A stretch of 6,910 bases of DNA, taken from the NCBI GenBank assembly GCA_020846515.1, contig JADLDX010000222.1, positions 1-6,910 on the forward strand, given 5' to 3'. The notes beneath the pieces were generated by a model. That model worked only from the letters and a program-made list of their open reading frames with translations. It searched no databases and was not told the origin of the DNA. Positions 5,898 to 6,910 of the stretch are shown one piece after another. The first letter of the stretch is position 1; every line of letters begins with the position of its first letter. The position numbers and the translations under genes are program-made. This stretch comes from Pirellulaceae bacterium. Its GTDB lineage: Bacteria; Planctomycetota; Planctomycetia; Pirellulales; Pirellulaceae.

Positions 5898-6910
5898 ATG
5901 GCTGATTGGCGCGACGGCAGCGACCCTAAACCTTCTCGTCGAAACAAACCTGAGAAACCTGCGGCGCTGCCTAATCCAGGACCGCAGTCAGCCGATCAGA
6001 ATGTACCGCCCACCAGTCGCTCGCCGGCGCATGCGGACAAGGGCTGGCGCAGTAAATCACCGGCCCCAGGTACTAGAGCGTCCAGCAGTGCCAGCCAGGC
6101 TGCCCAACGTGACTGGATGCGCACTGAGAATGCTCCGGTCGTTATCCATGGCGTACGCCGGCGCGTCTTCTTGGTTCTGGCGACCATCGCCATCTCACTG
6201 GGCATCATTTGGTACATCCGCCACATTTTCCAATCGCAGCCACTGCTACCTTTATTGGTGGCCATACCCACGCAGTATGATGCGCCCGAGCTTTCGGAAA
6301 ACCCGTACAGCGCGAAAGCGCCAGAGTTATTTCGCGCTACCAACAGTCGCAACATCCAGTTACTCAAGGATCCTACGGCGGTGCCGCTGATGCTTGACAA
6401 CATTTTGGCGGGTGACGATTGGCAGAAAAAGTATTTTGATCAGGGAATTGTATTCAGAAATGAAAAGATCGCTGGTGGTGGACCCCAGAGCAACCTCGTC
6501 GCCTTCTTTCTGAGCGGCTACAGCGTTACACGCAGGCAGGGCGATACGACTCAATTGCAGCTGGTGTCGATGGGTGGCCAGCCCTTTCATATGCATGACG
6601 CCTCCAATTCGGGAGTCGACATCGAGACGGTCTTGTCGCGCATCATCAGCGCGGTCGATAGCCGAGCCACCGTTTGGATCACCTTGGATGTGAGGCCTGC
6701 CCCGATCATCGTCAACTTCGGGGATTTGCGTCAACCGCTGGAGGAGAGCGTTCAGCGCTGGTTCAAAAAGTTAGACCAGGGCGATCAAAACCGAACCATC
6801 ATTACATTGCCCGGTACGGACATCCAAGAAAACTGGTATGCCCCTGAACTGGGCAGCAGCGTGCTGGCTCACTTCTATCGGCGCTCGCTGGCCGGCATCA
6901 ATGATGATAA
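5898..6910 (+). CDS. Membrane-anchored pseudo-caspase-like protein, 3' end missing
   Basis: The frame is open for 337 codons from ATG 5898 to the right edge, so the C-terminus is not seen. Residues 1-86 are rich in Pro, Ser, Ala, Arg and Lys and look disordered. R87-R88-R89 precede a single transmembrane helix at 90-107 (V-F-L-V-L-A-T-I-A-I-S-L-G-I-I-W-Y-I). By the positive-inside rule the N-terminus is cytoplasmic and the rest is outside the inner membrane. Residues 119-337 follow the order of a caspase-like fold: L119-L-V-A-I-P-T-Q-Y127, a strand ending S206-G207-Y208, W-I-T-L-D264-V-R266, and T-I-I-T-L-P-G-T-D. The catalytic His and Cys are replaced by Tyr208 and Arg266, so no cysteine protease activity is expected. 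It resembles the first gene in motif order and short matches such as N-P and D-N-I-L/N-N-I-L. It may continue into similar linker, helical and beta regions beyond the window. Confidence 0.85.
   Translation, partial: MADWRDGSDPKPSRRNKPEKPAALPNPGPQSADQNVPPTSRSPAHADKGWRSKSPAPGTRASSSASQAAQRDWMRTENAPVVIHGVRRRVFLVLATIAISLGIIWYIRHIFQSQPLLPLLVAIPTQYDAPELSENPYSAKAPELFRATNSRNIQLLKDPTAVPLMLDNILAGDDWQKKYFDQGIVFRNEKIAGGGPQSNLVAFFLSGYSVTRRQGDTTQLQLVSMGGQPFHMHDASNSGVDIETVLSRIISAVDSRATVWITLDVRPAPIIVNFGDLRQPLEESVQRWFKKLDQGDQNRTIITLPGTDIQENWYAPELGSSVLAHFYRRSLAGINDD
6252..6910 (+). other. Diverged caspase-like domain lacking both catalytic residues
   Basis: This covers residues 119-337 of the third gene. The first-strand phrase L-L-V-A-I-P-T-Q-Y fits the usual start of bacterial caspase-like domains (hydrophobic strand, then a conserved Tyr). 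N-L-V-A-F-F-L-S-G-Y-S aligns with D-T-L-V-V-Q-L-R-G-Q-A of the first gene. V-W-I-T-L-D-V-R-P aligns with I-L-V-L-A-D-I-C-D. Thus Tyr (TAC at 6519-6521) stands for His and Arg (AGG at 6693-6695) for Cys. The assignment depends partly on the better-preserved neighbour and is less sure than for that protein. Confidence 0.5.

Noticed and set aside
6165..6218. The hydrophobic segment of the third gene as a cleaved signal peptide
   Set aside because: Eighty-nine residues precede it and no clear cleavage site follows. An uncleaved single-pass anchor fits better.
5884..6390. A + strand reading frame of 168 codons with a GTG start
   Set aside because: It overlaps the third gene in another frame. The frame from ATG 5898 is open to the window edge, has a transmembrane helix and strand motifs, and aligns with the first gene, while this one has a low-complexity, Arg/Ser-rich translation.

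Overview
The window suggests a planctomycete, probably of the Pirellulaceae (Rhodopirellula/Blastopirellula-like). The evidence is moderate GC content (about mid-50s percent by eye), very long secreted or membrane-anchored proteins with low-complexity linkers, and a cysteine-rich HEAT-repeat lipoprotein of a kind I associate with that group. This assignment rests on style and recollection, not on a database match. No rRNA, tRNA, CRISPR, IS element or phage gene is visible, and all three real genes lie on the + strand.

Layout. (1) 1-4303: 3' part of a very large gene. Its visible 1432 residues start with a caspase-like (peptidase C14-type) domain, followed by a Gly/Asn/Gln-rich repeat linker, a long mostly helical region, a long beta-rich region and a C-terminal Ig-like fold. 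(2) 4304-4529: 226-bp intergenic region with two weak hairpins and a Shine-Dalgarno sequence. (3) 4530-5798: a 422-residue lipoprotein with a Cys-rich HEAT-repeat core, an acidic linker, a four-fold PKATQ-type repeat and a beta-rich C-terminal domain. (4) 5799-5897: short intergenic region with a hairpin at the stop codon, an extended -10 promoter-like sequence and a strong inverted repeat just before the next gene. (5) 5898-6910: 5' part of a third gene, open to the window edge. It has a disordered cytoplasmic N-terminus, one transmembrane helix and a second, highly diverged caspase-like domain.

The most interesting point is that the first and third genes look like distant paralogues of one architecture flanking a Cys-rich envelope lipoprotein. 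Both have lost the catalytic His of the caspase His/Cys dyad (Gln in the first, Tyr in the third). The first keeps the Cys, while the third has Arg there. They may therefore be membrane-anchored pseudo-caspases acting as binding or scaffold modules on the outer side of the inner membrane, with the lipoprotein as a possible partner. The caspase-like fold is read from motif order. The shared function is inference from gene order only.
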